64,000 bases of DNA from positions 620,001 through 684,000 of the forward strand of contig NZ_JARXVH010000001.1 in NCBI RefSeq assembly GCF_029892565.1. Direction: 5' to 3'. The notes below the pieces were generated by a model. That model worked only from the letters and a program-made list of their open reading frames with translations. It had not been told where the DNA came from and did no database searches. The stretch comes from Streptomyces pseudovenezuelae (GTDB lineage: Bacteria; Actinomycetota; Actinomycetes; Streptomycetales; Streptomycetaceae). Shown here piece by piece: positions 16,121 through 24,372 of this stretch. Both the position numbers and the translations under genes were made by a program. Each line of letters starts with the position of its first letter. The first letter of the stretch is position 1.

Positions 16121-16135
16121 ATGTTTGAACATTCA
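16121..16135. promoter_or_regulatory. MarR-type operator before the MarR gene
   Basis: ATGTT-TG-AACAT (16121-16132) overlaps TTGAACATTCA (16125-16135), close to the form TTGAA-NN-TTCAA recognised by many MarR proteins. It lies upstream of the TAGGCT box of the MarR gene, a position suited to autorepression. Confidence 0.45.
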
Positions 16136-16138
16136 CAC

Positions 16139-16552
16139 CTACGTCAGGGGCATGACCTTGCGGTAGGCGAACACCGCTGTCGCCGCGACCGCCACGTGCA
16201 TCAGCAGCAGCGCACCGACGCCCCGTGCCCCGCCGTCACCGAAGAGCAAGAAGTCGGGAACGAAGGAGACCACCACGAGGGTCGGCGCCAGCCAACGCAC
16301 CAGCGCCTGCGGGTCTTTGGACACCTTGCGCACGACGGCCCAGCCGACGGCACCCGCCACCACCCCGACCGCCGTCAGAAAGATGTACGAGGGCGCCTTC
16401 AGCGGCTCGAAGTCATCAGGTGCGCCCGCGGCCAGGGCGAGCAGGGCGATCACGGTGTCCACCACGGAGGCAACCACGATCGCGGCCAGCACACCTCCCG
16501 CCACGACGAGCGGACCACGGCGGACGGCGACGGCGTCAGAGGCAACGGACAT
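16139..16552 (-). CDS. DUF6069-like four-helix membrane protein
   Basis: A 137-residue protein with four predicted transmembrane segments (for example GPLVVAGGVLAAIVVASVV and ALLLMHVAVAATAVFAY) and short polar loops. It resembles streptomycete DUF6069 proteins of unknown function. The ATG at 16552 follows TTGGAG; an upstream start would add a poor leader. It lies between two MarR-type dyad sites, so the MarR protein encoded downstream may control it. The gap to MarR (16101-16138) is only 38 bases, so they may share a transcript. Confidence 0.65.
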   Translation of the reverse strand: MSVASDAVAVRRGPLVVAGGVLAAIVVASVVDTVIALLALAAGAPDDFEPLKAPSYIFLTAVGVVAGAVGWAVVRKVSKDPQALVRWLAPTLVVVSFVPDFLLFGDGGARGVGALLLMHVAVAATAVFAYRKVMPLT

Positions 16553-16600
16553 GACCACTCCAAGGAAGGCAGCTGCGGACAGAGACCTCCAACGGAATGA

Positions 16601-16646
16601 TTGAAGTCTCAAACGAGAGTCTGACCGAATCCGTTTGAAACTTCAA
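16601..16646. promoter_or_regulatory. Paired MarR-type dyads forming a large inverted repeat
   Basis: The arms at 16601-16615 and 16632-16646 are reverse complements at 14 of 15 positions. Each arm is itself a dyad: TTGAAGTCTCAA (16601-16612) and TTGAAACTTCAA (16635-16646), the second a perfect TTGAA-NN-TTCAA. Two regulator dimers could bind 34 bases apart. The site lies upstream of the DUF6069 gene and directly downstream of the hydrolase gene stop. Confidence 0.5.
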
Positions 16647-16649
16647 GGT

Positions 16650-17412
16650 TCAGAGCGCGCGGCCGAAGAGGTCGAGCAGCGCCGTCCAGTGCCGCTCCGT
16701 CGCCTCGGCGCTGTACATCGCCGTGTCGGCCTGCGTGAACCCGTGGTGGGCGCCGGTGTAGACCTCGCCGCGGTGGCGGACGCCGGCCGCGGTGAGAGCC
16801 TTGTCGAGGCGGTCGATCTGTTCGGCGGGGTTGGTGGTGTCCTGGTCGGCGTGGCCGAAGTAGAGCTCGGCGGTGATGCGGTCGGCGAGCAGGTGCGGAC
16901 TGTCGGGGGCGTCGGTGGCGAGGTAGGCGCCGTGGAAGCCGGCCATGGCGACGACCCGGTCGGGGTGGGCGCCCGCGGTGCGCAGGGCGAGTCCGGCGCC
17001 CATGCAGTAGCCGGTGACGCCGACCGGTCCCGCGGTGGTGAGCGGGGAGTCGGCCAGCCAGTCGAGATAGGTGACGGCATCGCGCATGGCCCCCTCGGGG
17101 GTCAGCGACAGCGCGGCTGGGCGCAGGCTCGCGAGCAGCTCGGGGCGCTCAACAGGGTTGATGAACTCGGGCAGTTCGACCAGGGGCGCCCGGCCCGCGC
17201 GGTAGAAGACGTTGGGGACCAGAACCGCGTAACCGGCCGCGGCGAGCCGGTCGGCCATCGACTTCAGGTGCGGGCGCAGTCCGAAGCCGTCCATGTAGAA
17301 AGAGGACGGCGGGATGCGCGGCACCGTCGTCGGGGGCGGCCAAGTAGGCGTCGGCGGTGCCGTCCTGGGTGGGGATGTCGACGGACGAGCCCTGTACGGC
17401 AATGTCACTCAC
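16650..17412 (-). pseudogene. Dienelactone hydrolase family protein with a one-base frameshift
   Basis: The intact product would be about 253 residues: VSDIAVQGSSVDIPTQDGTA from the GTG at 17412 (GGAGG upstream), then an alpha/beta hydrolase with nucleophile Cys in GVTGYCMGAGLAL, Asp in LYFGHADQDT and His in YTGAHHGFT. These enzymes open lactone rings in aromatic catabolism or hydrolyse other esters. An extra base in the run of A at 17299-17301 (T on the coding strand, in GTCCTCTTTCTAC) shifts the frame between APAVLF-like and YMDGFGLRP segments; removing it restores one continuous protein. Either the gene is dead or the base is an assembly error. It is divergent from a TetR gene with an operator between. 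Confidence 0.75.
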
Positions 17413-17435
17413 GATGCTGCGCCTCCATGTCATAT

Positions 17436-17452
17436 GTGAAACTGAGTGTCAC
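17436..17452. promoter_or_regulatory. TetR-type operator between divergent hydrolase and TetR genes
   Basis: A 17-base near-palindrome, GTGAAACTGAGTGTCAC, has one mismatched pair around the central G. It lies 24 bases before the hydrolase start and 56 bases before the TetR start, the usual place for a TetR autoregulatory site. Confidence 0.45.
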
Positions 17453-17495
17453 GGTAGCCACCAGGTGCCAGCACTGCAAGCAAGATCGTCGACGT

Positions 17496-18152
17496 TAGGA
17501 TCGCCAAGTGAACGAAGCGGCACGCGGCAGCACGAGGGACATCGCCAGGGCGGCCGTGCGGGCCGAACTCACCCGGGTGGCGCTGGAGTTGTTCCGCCGG
17601 GACGGGTTCGCCCAGGTCACCCTGGACGACCTCGCGACCGCCGCCGGGGTCTCCCGCAGCACCTTCCTGCGCTACTTCGGCACCAAGGAGGACGCCGTCC
17701 TCGCCGCCTTCGACGGATCCGACCGGCGGCTCGCCGACGCCCTGCGCGCCCGCCCGGCCGACGAGGACGACTGGACGGCGCTGCGCCGGGCCCTGGACAC
17801 CCTGATCGTCCGCTACCGACAGGACCCGGCGGGCTCGCTGGCGACGACCCGGCTGGTCCGGGAGACGCCGGCCCTGCGCGCCCGGAATCTGGAGAAGCAG
17901 TACACCTGGCGCCCCGCACTGGAGGCGGCCCTGGCCGAGCGGGCCGGCGCCGAACAGCCCACGCTCGCCCAGTCGGTGCGCGCGGCCGCCGCCCTGGACT
18001 GCCTGAACGTCGCCCTCGACCACTGGCTCGTCTCGGACGGCGAACTCGACCTGGTGCGACTGCTGGACGAGGCGTTCGCGGCACTCGCGGCACAGCGACC
18101 GGGCGGGACCAAGAGGCCGGGCGGCACCAAGAGGGCAGGGCGGGGCCAGTAG
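17496..18152 (+). CDS. TetR family transcriptional regulator
   Basis: The coding region starts at the GTG at 17508; bases 17496-17501 are its TAGGAT -10 box, so the mRNA is probably leaderless. The 214-residue product has an N-terminal helix-turn-helix, LDDLATAAGVSRSTFLRYFGTKEDAVLAAF, and a variable ligand-binding C-terminal domain. It is divergent from the dienelactone hydrolase gene and probably represses it and itself through the near-palindrome at 17436-17452. The C terminus ends in a basic tail with a direct repeat, RPGGTK twice, encoded by an 18-base tandem duplication that looks recently acquired and lies outside the domain. Confidence 0.85.
18096..18131 (+). repeat. 18-base tandem repeat at the 3' end of the TetR gene
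   Basis: Units CGACCGGGCGGGACCAAG (18096-18113) and AGGCCGGGCGGCACCAAG (18114-18131), followed by a degenerate third unit up to the stop at 18150-18152. They encode RPGGTK/RPGGTK. Confidence 0.6.
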
Positions 18153-18185
18153 GCCGTCGCCCGCGACTCCCAGCCGGCCTCCCCG

Positions 18186-18224
18186 GCACCCAACCCCTCA
18201 CCCCAAGCACCCAACCCCTCACCC
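18186..18224. repeat. 21-base direct repeat downstream of the TetR gene
   Basis: GCACCCAACCCCTCACCC occurs at 18186-18203 and again at 18207-18224, a 21-base period. It is noncoding, 34 bases after the TetR stop. Confidence 0.6.
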
Positions 18225-18255
18225 ATGGCGCGAACTTGACCCTTTTTGCAGTGCG

Positions 18256-18297
18256 TTGACAAAGGCCGGGAGCTTGCATCTAGGTAAGCCTTACCTA
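18256..18297 (+). promoter_or_regulatory. Iron-regulated promoter with DtxR/IdeR-type box
   Basis: TTGACA (18256-18261) is followed by the 17-base dyad TAGGTAAGCCTTACCTA (18281-18297), a close match to the iron box bound by DtxR/IdeR/DmdR repressors. The dyad overlaps the expected -10 position (CTAGGT, 18280-18285). It implies that the downstream surface protein gene is off in iron-replete cells. Confidence 0.7.
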
Positions 18298-18328
18298 AAA
18301 TCACCTCGCCGAAAGGTGCACTCCTCGT

Positions 18329-19557
18329 ATGAGACGTGTCGCCTCCGCACGTACCGCCGCCCGCGCGACCCTCGCCGTCGCCGCCTCCGCTACGCTGACC
18401 CTGGGCCTGGCCGGCTCCGCCTCCGCCGCCACCTCGACCCGCACGGTCACCGACTCGGGCACCACGTACAACCTGTCGCTCACCGCCCCGCGACGGCCAC
18501 CGCGTCCGGCCAGACGATCACCGTCACGGGCTCCGGCTACAACACGGGCCAGGGCGTGTACATCGGCCTCTGCGTGGTCGACGGCGCGCAGGGCGCGAAC
18601 AAGCCCAGCCCCTGCCTCGGCGGCCAGGACGAGTCCGGCACCACCGGCGCCTCGCACTGGGTCAACAACACCTTCGGCGGGCTCTTCGCCAACAGCTCCA
18701 AGTTCGGCGCCGGCGGCACCTTCAGCGTGTCGATCTACGTGAAGGCGACCCTCGACGACGGCAGCGTCTGCGGCGCGGACAACGTCGGCTCCCTGGAGGT
18801 CTACGACAGCGCGAAGGTCGAGCGGACGACCGAGCCGGTCGCACTGCCGGGCAACCGCGCCGAGGCCTACGCGGGCGTCGCCGTCACCCCCGGCGGATCC
18901 ACCGTCTACGTCACCGACCAGGCCGAGAGCAAGGTGCTGCGGCTGGACCGGCGGACGTCCCCGAAGGTGCTGCGCTCCCCCGCCGACCGGTCCGCCGAAC
19001 CGGGCGACGAGGTCACCTTCGTCGCCACCGCCGAGGGCACCCCGGAGCCGACCGTGCGCTGGCAGGTCAGCGGCGACGAGGGCCAGACCTGGTCCGCGGT
19101 CGAGGGCGCGACGGCGACGTCGTACACCTTCACCGCACGGGCCGAACAGGACGGCTACCGCTACCGCGCCGAGTTCACCAACTCCGTCGGCACCACCCGC
19201 ACGACGCCGGTCACCTTGACAGTGACCGAGGTTGACGACGGGGGTGACGGTGGGGCGGACGGCGGCACGGAGGGCCCGGGCGACACCGGCGGAAATGGCG
19301 GGACCACGGGCGGCACCGGTTCCGCGTCCGGGGGTTCCGGCTCGGCTTCCGGCTCCGGAGGCGGCGATTCGGGTACGACGACCGGAGGCGCCGGCAGCAC
19401 CACGGGCGGCACCGTCGCCTCCGGCACCACCGGCGCGACCACCTCCGGCGGCAGCCTCGCCTCGACCGGCGTCGGCGCACTCTCCGCCGCCGCACTCGCC
19501 GCGGCCCTGCTGGGCACGGGGTGGGCGGCGTACCGCCGAGGACGCAGCGTCAGCTGA
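18329..19557 (+). pseudogene. Iron-regulated LAxTG cell-wall protein, frameshifted and probably internally deleted
   Basis: The first frame encodes a signal peptide (MRRVASARTAARATLAVAAS... ending GSASAA) and then STRTVTDSGTTYNLSLTAP. A base is missing near 18490, and the next frame continues ATATASGQTITVTGSGYNTGQG, a neocarzinostatin-like Ig fold seen in actinobacterial HtaA-linked proteins. After about 110 residues the sequence jumps to AEAYAGVAVTPGGSTVYVTDQAESKVLRLD, which looks like the last blade of a YVTN beta-propeller; the other blades are absent. An Ig-like domain, a Gly/Thr/Ser linker, LASTG, a hydrophobic segment and a basic tail follow, the sortase E anchoring signal. Expected role: iron-stress surface protein. 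Frameshift and missing blades suggest decay or assembly loss. Confidence 0.7.
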
Positions 19558-19609
19558 ACCACCCGCCCTCAGCCGACCCGTCCGGCCTCAACTGGCCCAC
19601 CGCACAAGC

Positions 19610-19649
19610 GAGTCCGCCCTTCGGCAGCACCGCCCCGAAGGGTGGACTC
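19610..19649. terminator. Bidirectional terminator hairpin
   Basis: 15-base arms 19610-19624 and 19635-19649 pair with one G-U around a 10-base loop. It lies between the convergent surface protein gene and the propeller gene and would serve both. Confidence 0.65.
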
Positions 19650-19672
19650 ACCTCGTCCAGAGGCTTCTCGCC

Positions 19673-20626
19673 TCAGACCGGCACCGCGACCGCGTTGAAT
19701 GTCGTCTCCGGCGTCTGGGGGCTCGTGAAGCGGGCGTTGACGAGATAGAGCCGGTCGCCGAACTGGGCGGCCGTGGTGGGCACATCGAAGCGCGGGTCGG
19801 TGATCGTGCGGCGCAGCGTGGCCGTCGTGGCCTTGGCGTCGAGGTCGAACACGCTGATCAGGTTGAGACGGTTCTGGACGACGTACAGCGTGCGGCCGAT
19901 GCGCCAGAGGCCGTCGCCGGCCGCGACCGAGTCCGCGCCGACCAGGGCTATCTCGGTGGCGTACCCGGTCTTGACGCTGACGTTGTAGAGCTTGCCGGGC
20001 GTGCTGCTGACGACGATCAGGGCGCGGCCGTCGGGGGCGCCGACGATGCCGTTGGCGTTGTTGACGTCGGGGGTCTGCACCCAGTCGCCGGTGAGCGGGA
20101 GGGTGCGGACGGTGCCGTCGCAGCCGCGGGGTACACCGTAGAGGGCGGCGGCGCGCGAGTCGGTGAACCAGGCGCGGTCGCCGAGGAGGGTGACGTCGTT
20201 GATGAAGTGGCTGGTGGCGTCGGTGAGTTGATGCGTGGTGCGGATCTCGCCGGTGCGAGAGTCGTGGACGCGGGCGACTCCGGTGCTGCCCGCGACGTAC
20301 AGCAGTCCGTCCTGGTCGAGCTTCAGGCCGACGGCGACCTGGCCGGTGGCGCCCGCGTAGAGGACCGTGCCCTCGCCGGTGCGCAGGTCGGTGCGGTAGA
20401 TCGCGCCGTTGGCCCGCGAGCCCATGTAGGCGTACGGTTTGCGGCCGATGGCGATGCCCTCGGGGAGCCAGCCGTCGGGGAGGGGGAACTCCGTCGGCCA
20501 GCCGGCTCTGCTGCCGGCCGGGGCGGCGGTGGCCGTGCCGGTGCCGGCCGCCACCGCGAGGGTGGCCAGGGCCGCTCCGCCGAGCAGGGCGCGCCGGGAC
20601 GGGTGGGGGTGGTGGTTCGGGGTCAT
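19673..20626 (-). CDS. Tat-exported SMP-30/NHL-type beta-propeller protein
   Basis: A 317-residue exported protein. The N terminus HHPHPSRRALLGGAALATLAV carries the twin-arginine motif SRRALL, a hydrophobic core and an ATAAPAG cleavage region. The mature part is made of repeated four-strand blades (for example VAVGLKLDQDGLLYVAGSTG and NDVTLLGDRAWFTDS), as in SMP-30/gluconolactonase or NHL propellers. Substrate unknown; export by Tat means it folds, possibly with a cofactor or metal, before secretion. The 176-base upstream interval holds GC hairpins at 20703-20747. Its stop is followed by a shared terminator. Confidence 0.78.
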   Translation of the reverse strand: MTPNHHPHPSRRALLGGAALATLAVAAGTGTATAAPAGSRAGWPTEFPLPDGWLPEGIAIGRKPYAYMGSRANGAIYRTDLRTGEGTVLYAGATGQVAVGLKLDQDGLLYVAGSTGVARVHDSRTGEIRTTHQLTDATSHFINDVTLLGDRAWFTDSRAAALYGVPRGCDGTVRTLPLTGDWVQTPDVNNANGIVGAPDGRALIVVSSTPGKLYNVSVKTGYATEIALVGADSVAAGDGLWRIGRTLYVVQNRLNLISVFDLDAKATTATLRRTITDPRFDVPTTAAQFGDRLYLVNARFTSPQTPETTFNAVAVPV

Positions 20627-20702
20627 GGGCTCGGGCCTCCGTGAGGTGGGGAGTGGGGACGCGGCGAACTCGACAGCTGTACGAACCTTGGGGACCCGAT
20701 GA

Positions 20703-20747
20703 CCCGGCCTTGGCCGGGATTTCGAATCCTGTTCGTAGCAAACGAAC
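20703..20747. promoter_or_regulatory. Two inverted repeats upstream of the propeller gene
   Basis: CCCGGCC (20703-20709) pairs with GGCCGGG (20712-20718), probably ending the methyltransferase transcript. GTTCGT (20731-20736) pairs with ACGAAC (20742-20747), a possible operator. The remainder of 20627-20801 shows nothing else I can name. Confidence 0.3.
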
Positions 20748-20801
20748 CGCCCACAACCGGAGTTCCCCCGCGCCCCACCCCCACCTCAGGAAGGTCGGCC
20801 C

Positions 20802-21527
20802 TCAGCTCGCGCGACCGGCGACCAGCCACTTCGAGGGCAGCTCGATACGGGTGCCCTCGGGTGTGAACTCCGTGGTGGTGAGCGGGAGTTCACCGCTCGC
20901 GATGATGGTGAGGCCGGCCGAGCGCACGTATGCGGGCACGGCCTCGTCGGACACCTCGCCGGGCGCGATGCCGTGCCGGAAGATCGGGGCGAGCTTGGGC
21001 GGCGGTCCGTCGGGGCTCTGGGCCAGGCCCAGCAGAACGGGCTTGGCCTGCTCGGAGAGTTCGACGAGGAAGGCCCGGCCGCATTCACCGACCAGCGTGG
21101 CGATTCCGTCGACCAGTGCCTGCCGGTCCTCCGGGTCGGCCTGGTGGAGGACGCCGCGCATGTAGACGTTGGTGTCACCGAGTTCCGCGTGCAGCGTCTC
21201 GGTCTCGTCCTTCTCCATGGCGTCGAGCACGCGGTACGTCGCCTGTCCGGCGGGGTCGGCGTGCCGCGCGTGCTCGACGGCCGCCTCCGACAGGTCGGCG
21301 CCCACGACGCGCGGGAAGCGGTCGGCGAGGAAGCGGGTCTGGGTGCCGTTGCCACAGCCCAGGTCCACCATGACCAGGCCCGGGTCGGTCACGTACGGCT
21401 CGAAGAGCGCCAGGTGCGGTCCGGCGGTCAGGGGCGGCTCCGCGTCCCAGAACACCGCGCCCTGTTCCTCCGGAGCCTCGCGCCAAAAGCCCTCCCAGGC
21501 CTCCCGGTAGCGACTCGTCACACTCAT
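20802..21527 (-). CDS. Class I SAM-dependent methyltransferase
   Basis: A 241-residue methyltransferase with motif I VMVDLGCGNGTQTRFLADRF, acidic loop GADLSEAAVEHAR, and motif II/III region NVYMRGVLHQADPEDR. It belongs to the Methyltransf_25 group; the C-terminal half (SEQAKPVLLGLAQSPDGPP) is lineage-specific and its substrate is unknown. GGGGAG lies 6 bases before the ATG at 21527, which was chosen over a TTG two codons upstream. The interval 21528-21712, between this gene and the SpoIIE gene (both leftward), has no recognisable element. Confidence 0.83.
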   Translation of the reverse strand: MSVTSRYREAWEGFWREAPEEQGAVFWDAEPPLTAGPHLALFEPYVTDPGLVMVDLGCGNGTQTRFLADRFPRVVGADLSEAAVEHARHADPAGQATYRVLDAMEKDETETLHAELGDTNVYMRGVLHQADPEDRQALVDGIATLVGECGRAFLVELSEQAKPVLLGLAQSPDGPPPKLAPIFRHGIAPGEVSDEAVPAYVRSAGLTIIASGELPLTTTEFTPEGTRIELPSKWLVAGRAS

Positions 21528-21712
21528 GCCCAACTCCCCAGGATGTGAAGGCCGTCCGCCGCAAGTGACGGGCGAGTACGGTCTATCGCGCCCTGGTCAT
21601 GGCGACAAGCGCGTGGCGCATTCCTTCACTCCGCATTCGACTGCCGCACGCCCCTGCGCGCCTCTCGCGCCCCAGGCGTGCGGCCGGCCACCCCTGGCAA
21701 GGCGGGGGCCGG

Positions 21713-24172
21713 TCAGCGGCGCGGCAGCGTCAACTCGAACCAGACCGTCTTGCCGCTCCGGGTCCGGCTGGTGCCCCACTCGCGCGCGAGGGTGCTGACG
21801 ACCCGCAGGCCGCGCCCGAACTCGTCCGTCGGGCCGGCGCCGCGCAGGTTGGGCAGCTCGTGGTCGTCGTCCTCGACCTCGCACAGCAGGGTGTCGCCGC
21901 GCACCAGGCGCAGGGCCACCGGGCGGCTGTGGGAGTGCCGTACGGCGTTGGTGACCAGCTCGCTGACCATCAGAGCGGCGTTGTCGGCCAGTTTGGCGAG
22001 CCCCCAGTCATGGAGCTGTTCCCGCACGGCGGTTCGGGCGCGGCCGACCTCGACCGGGTCGAGGGCGAGCCGCCATTCGGCGACGTCCTCGGGCTCGACA
22101 CCGTTGAGACGGGCCATGAGCAGGGCCACGTCGTCCTTGCGGCCGCCCGTGACGTTCAGCGCGCGGATGATCGTGTCGCAGGCCTCGTCCATGGAGGCGG
22201 CCGGGTGGGCGGCGGACTCGGAGAGCGCCGCGAGCCCGACACCGATGTCCTCGCCGCGCACCTCGACCAGACCGTCGGTGCACATCACGAGCCGGTCGCC
22301 GGGCTCCACGCGCACGCGTACCGCCTCGAAAGGCACCCCGCCCACACCGATCGGCGCTCCGGTCGGCAGGTCGAGCAGCTCACTGCGGCCGTCCTCGGCG
22401 CGCACCAGAACAGGCGGGATGTGACCTGCGTTGGCGATGTGCAGTTCGCCCGCGATCGGGTCGTAGACCGCGTACAGACAGGTCGCGAGGTAGGTGTCGC
22501 CGAGGCGCTGCGCGAGGTCGTCCAGGTTGCGCAGCAGCTGGGCGGGCGGCAGGTCCAGGGCAGCCATGGTCTCCACGGCCGTACGCAACTGGCCCATCAT
22601 GGCGGCCGAGTTGAGGCCGTGGCCCATGACGTCGCCGACCACCAGGGCGGTGCGGGCGCCGGGCAGCTTGACGGAGTCGAACCAGTCACCGCCGACCCGT
22701 CCCAGCAGCGTGCCGGGCAGATAGCGGGTGGCGATGTCACAGCCCGCCATGCGGGCCGGGATGACCGGCAGCATGCTGTCCTGGAGCGTCTCGGCGACGT
22801 TCTCCTGGTAGGTGTACATGCGCGCGTTGTCGAGCACGAGGCCCGCTCGGGCGGCGAGCTCGGCGCCGGTGACCCGGTCCATGTCGTTGAAGACGGGCCG
22901 CTCCGGGTGACGCAGCAGGATCATGAACCCGAGCACCACGTTGCGGGCCTTGAGCGGTACGACCAGCATGGAGCGGTTGGTGATCAGCGGCCGGATGTCC
23001 CGCTTCTCGAACTGCGAGGCGATGGCATGGCCCATCTCCACGCTGATCCGCGGCACCAGGACGGGCTCACCGCTGGTCATGCACTGGAAGAACGGCGTGT
23101 GCGCCGGGAACGGCATGGCCTCACCGACCGGCACGACGTCGTCCCAGCGGCCCGGTTCGTCGGTGTGTTCGAGGGCGACCCGGTGCCACATGGTGGTGGT
23201 GTCGGGCACGCCGTCGGGGAACCCCTCGCCCGCGACGACCTGTTCGCGCAGATAGGTGCCGGCGACGTCCGTGAAGCGCGGTACGACGGCTCTGCTGACC
23301 TCGACGATGGTGCGGGTGAGGTCGAGGGAGGTGCCGATGCGTCCACTGACCTCGTTGAGGAACTCCAGGTGTTCGCGGACGGCCGCGTACTCCAGGTCCT
23401 CGGCCTCGTCGGCGGCCTCCTGCGGGGTGGGCAGCCCCTCGGCCACCGCCCGGGCCGCCTGCTCGCGCCGGGCCCTGCGCTCCGCGCGCCGGGGCACGCC
23501 CCAGTCGGGGGTGACGGGAACCCGGTCGTTCTGGCTGAACTCCAGGACGGGATAGCCCAGTTCGAGGATCTGCGCGACGATGCGGGCGCTCTCGTCGACG
23601 CTCATGCTGGGCAGGATCTCGGGCAGCCGGCGGGCCAGCTCCTGGGCGCCGGGGAAGTCGGTGTGCAGGGCGAAGCCGGGCGCGATCCGCTCGTACGCCA
23701 TGTCGTGTTCGGGGTCGTCGGGCCGCAGTCCGCCGGTGTCCGCGCCGAGCACGAGCAGCCGCTCCTTGCCCGGGCCCACCAGGGGGTACGCCCACCACAG
23801 GACGTCCACGCGGTCGCGCTCGGGGACGGTCAGCCGGGCGCGGCCCGCGGCCGGGTAGGACAACCCGCCGTCCAGGGAGGACTCCAGGCCGGGGCCGAGT
23901 CCGTCGTAGTCCGCGTACGTCCCGTACGGCGTGACGTCCTGTGCCTCGGGCAGCGCGCCGGAGACGGGCAGCAGGTCGACCGCCGAGTGTCCGATCGCGT
24001 CCTCTTTGGAGACGCCGAAAAGACGGCGTGCGCCGGTGCTCCAGTGGGACACGAGGCCGTCGCGGTCGACCACGACGACGGCCAACGGGACGCGGCCGAC
24101 CGCGGTGTCCTCCACCGCTCCGCCCCCGGCTCCGCGGCTGGGAGGTGCTTCCCTCTCGGTGCCACGGTCCAT
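21713..24172 (-). CDS. PAS-GAF-SpoIIE phosphatase with C-terminal HATPase (anti-sigma factor network)
   Basis: An 819-residue soluble regulator. Order: PAS domain (about 25-135, VPLAVVVVDRDGLVSHWS...), a helical linker, GAF domain (about 280-440), PP2C-type SpoIIE phosphatase (about 455-660; GGDWFDSVKL and VVGDVMGHGLNSAA hold the metal-binding Asp residues), and a GHKL ATPase of RsbW type (about 690-815; ALMVSELVTNAVRHS as N box, DEFGRGLRVV as G box). Such proteins act on anti-sigma factor antagonists in streptomycete partner-switching networks. Having both phosphatase and kinase-like domains in one chain is common in Streptomyces. The start at 24172 has GAGGG upstream. A stand-alone partner is not encoded nearby. 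Confidence 0.87.
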   Translation of the reverse strand: MDRGTEREAPPSRGAGGGAVEDTAVGRVPLAVVVVDRDGLVSHWSTGARRLFGVSKEDAIGHSAVDLLPVSGALPEAQDVTPYGTYADYDGLGPGLESSLDGGLSYPAAGRARLTVPERDRVDVLWWAYPLVGPGKERLLVLGADTGGLRPDDPEHDMAYERIAPGFALHTDFPGAQELARRLPEILPSMSVDESARIVAQILELGYPVLEFSQNDRVPVTPDWGVPRRAERRARREQAARAVAEGLPTPQEAADEAEDLEYAAVREHLEFLNEVSGRIGTSLDLTRTIVEVSRAVVPRFTDVAGTYLREQVVAGEGFPDGVPDTTTMWHRVALEHTDEPGRWDDVVPVGEAMPFPAHTPFFQCMTSGEPVLVPRISVEMGHAIASQFEKRDIRPLITNRSMLVVPLKARNVVLGFMILLRHPERPVFNDMDRVTGAELAARAGLVLDNARMYTYQENVAETLQDSMLPVIPARMAGCDIATRYLPGTLLGRVGGDWFDSVKLPGARTALVVGDVMGHGLNSAAMMGQLRTAVETMAALDLPPAQLLRNLDDLAQRLGDTYLATCLYAVYDPIAGELHIANAGHIPPVLVRAEDGRSELLDLPTGAPIGVGGVPFEAVRVRVEPGDRLVMCTDGLVEVRGEDIGVGLAALSESAAHPAASMDEACDTIIRALNVTGGRKDDVALLMARLNGVEPEDVAEWRLALDPVEVGRARTAVREQLHDWGLAKLADNAALMVSELVTNAVRHSHSRPVALRLVRGDTLLCEVEDDDHELPNLRGAGPTDEFGRGLRVVSTLAREWGTSRTRSGKTVWFELTLPRR

Positions 24173-24315
24173 GACCCAGGCCCTCTTTCCCACGGCTCCG
24201 CAAGATCTGTCCGCCGTCACCACCGTACGGCGCCCCCAGGTGGTGATGTGCGGCAACGGGGGAATTGGTGGCACGCGGGCGCACCGGTTCGGGAACGCAC
24301 GCCGACAAGGCGCGC

Positions 24316-24334
24316 CGGGGGCGCTCAACCCCCG
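24316..24334 (-). terminator. Hairpin after the MFS gene
   Basis: CGGGGG (24316-24321) pairs with CCCCCG (24329-24334) around a 7-base loop, about 35 bases beyond the MFS stop in the direction of transcription. No T-run. Confidence 0.4.
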
Positions 24335-24345
24335 CGGCCGTTCGG

Positions 24346-24372
24346 TCGGTTCGCTCGGTTCAGTCGGTTCAG
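24346..24372. repeat. 9-base tandem repeat covering the MFS stop codon
   Basis: Three units: TCGGTTCGC, TCGGTTCAG, TCGGTTCAG. On the coding strand the stop TGA at 24371-24369 is part of the unit, so a second in-frame TGA follows three codons later. Confidence 0.65.

Noticed and set aside
20712..20747. A tRNA-like T-arm (GGATTTCGAATCC) upstream of the propeller gene
   Set aside because: The loop carries extra bases compared with a T-arm and no anticodon arm, D-arm or acceptor stem can be paired around it.
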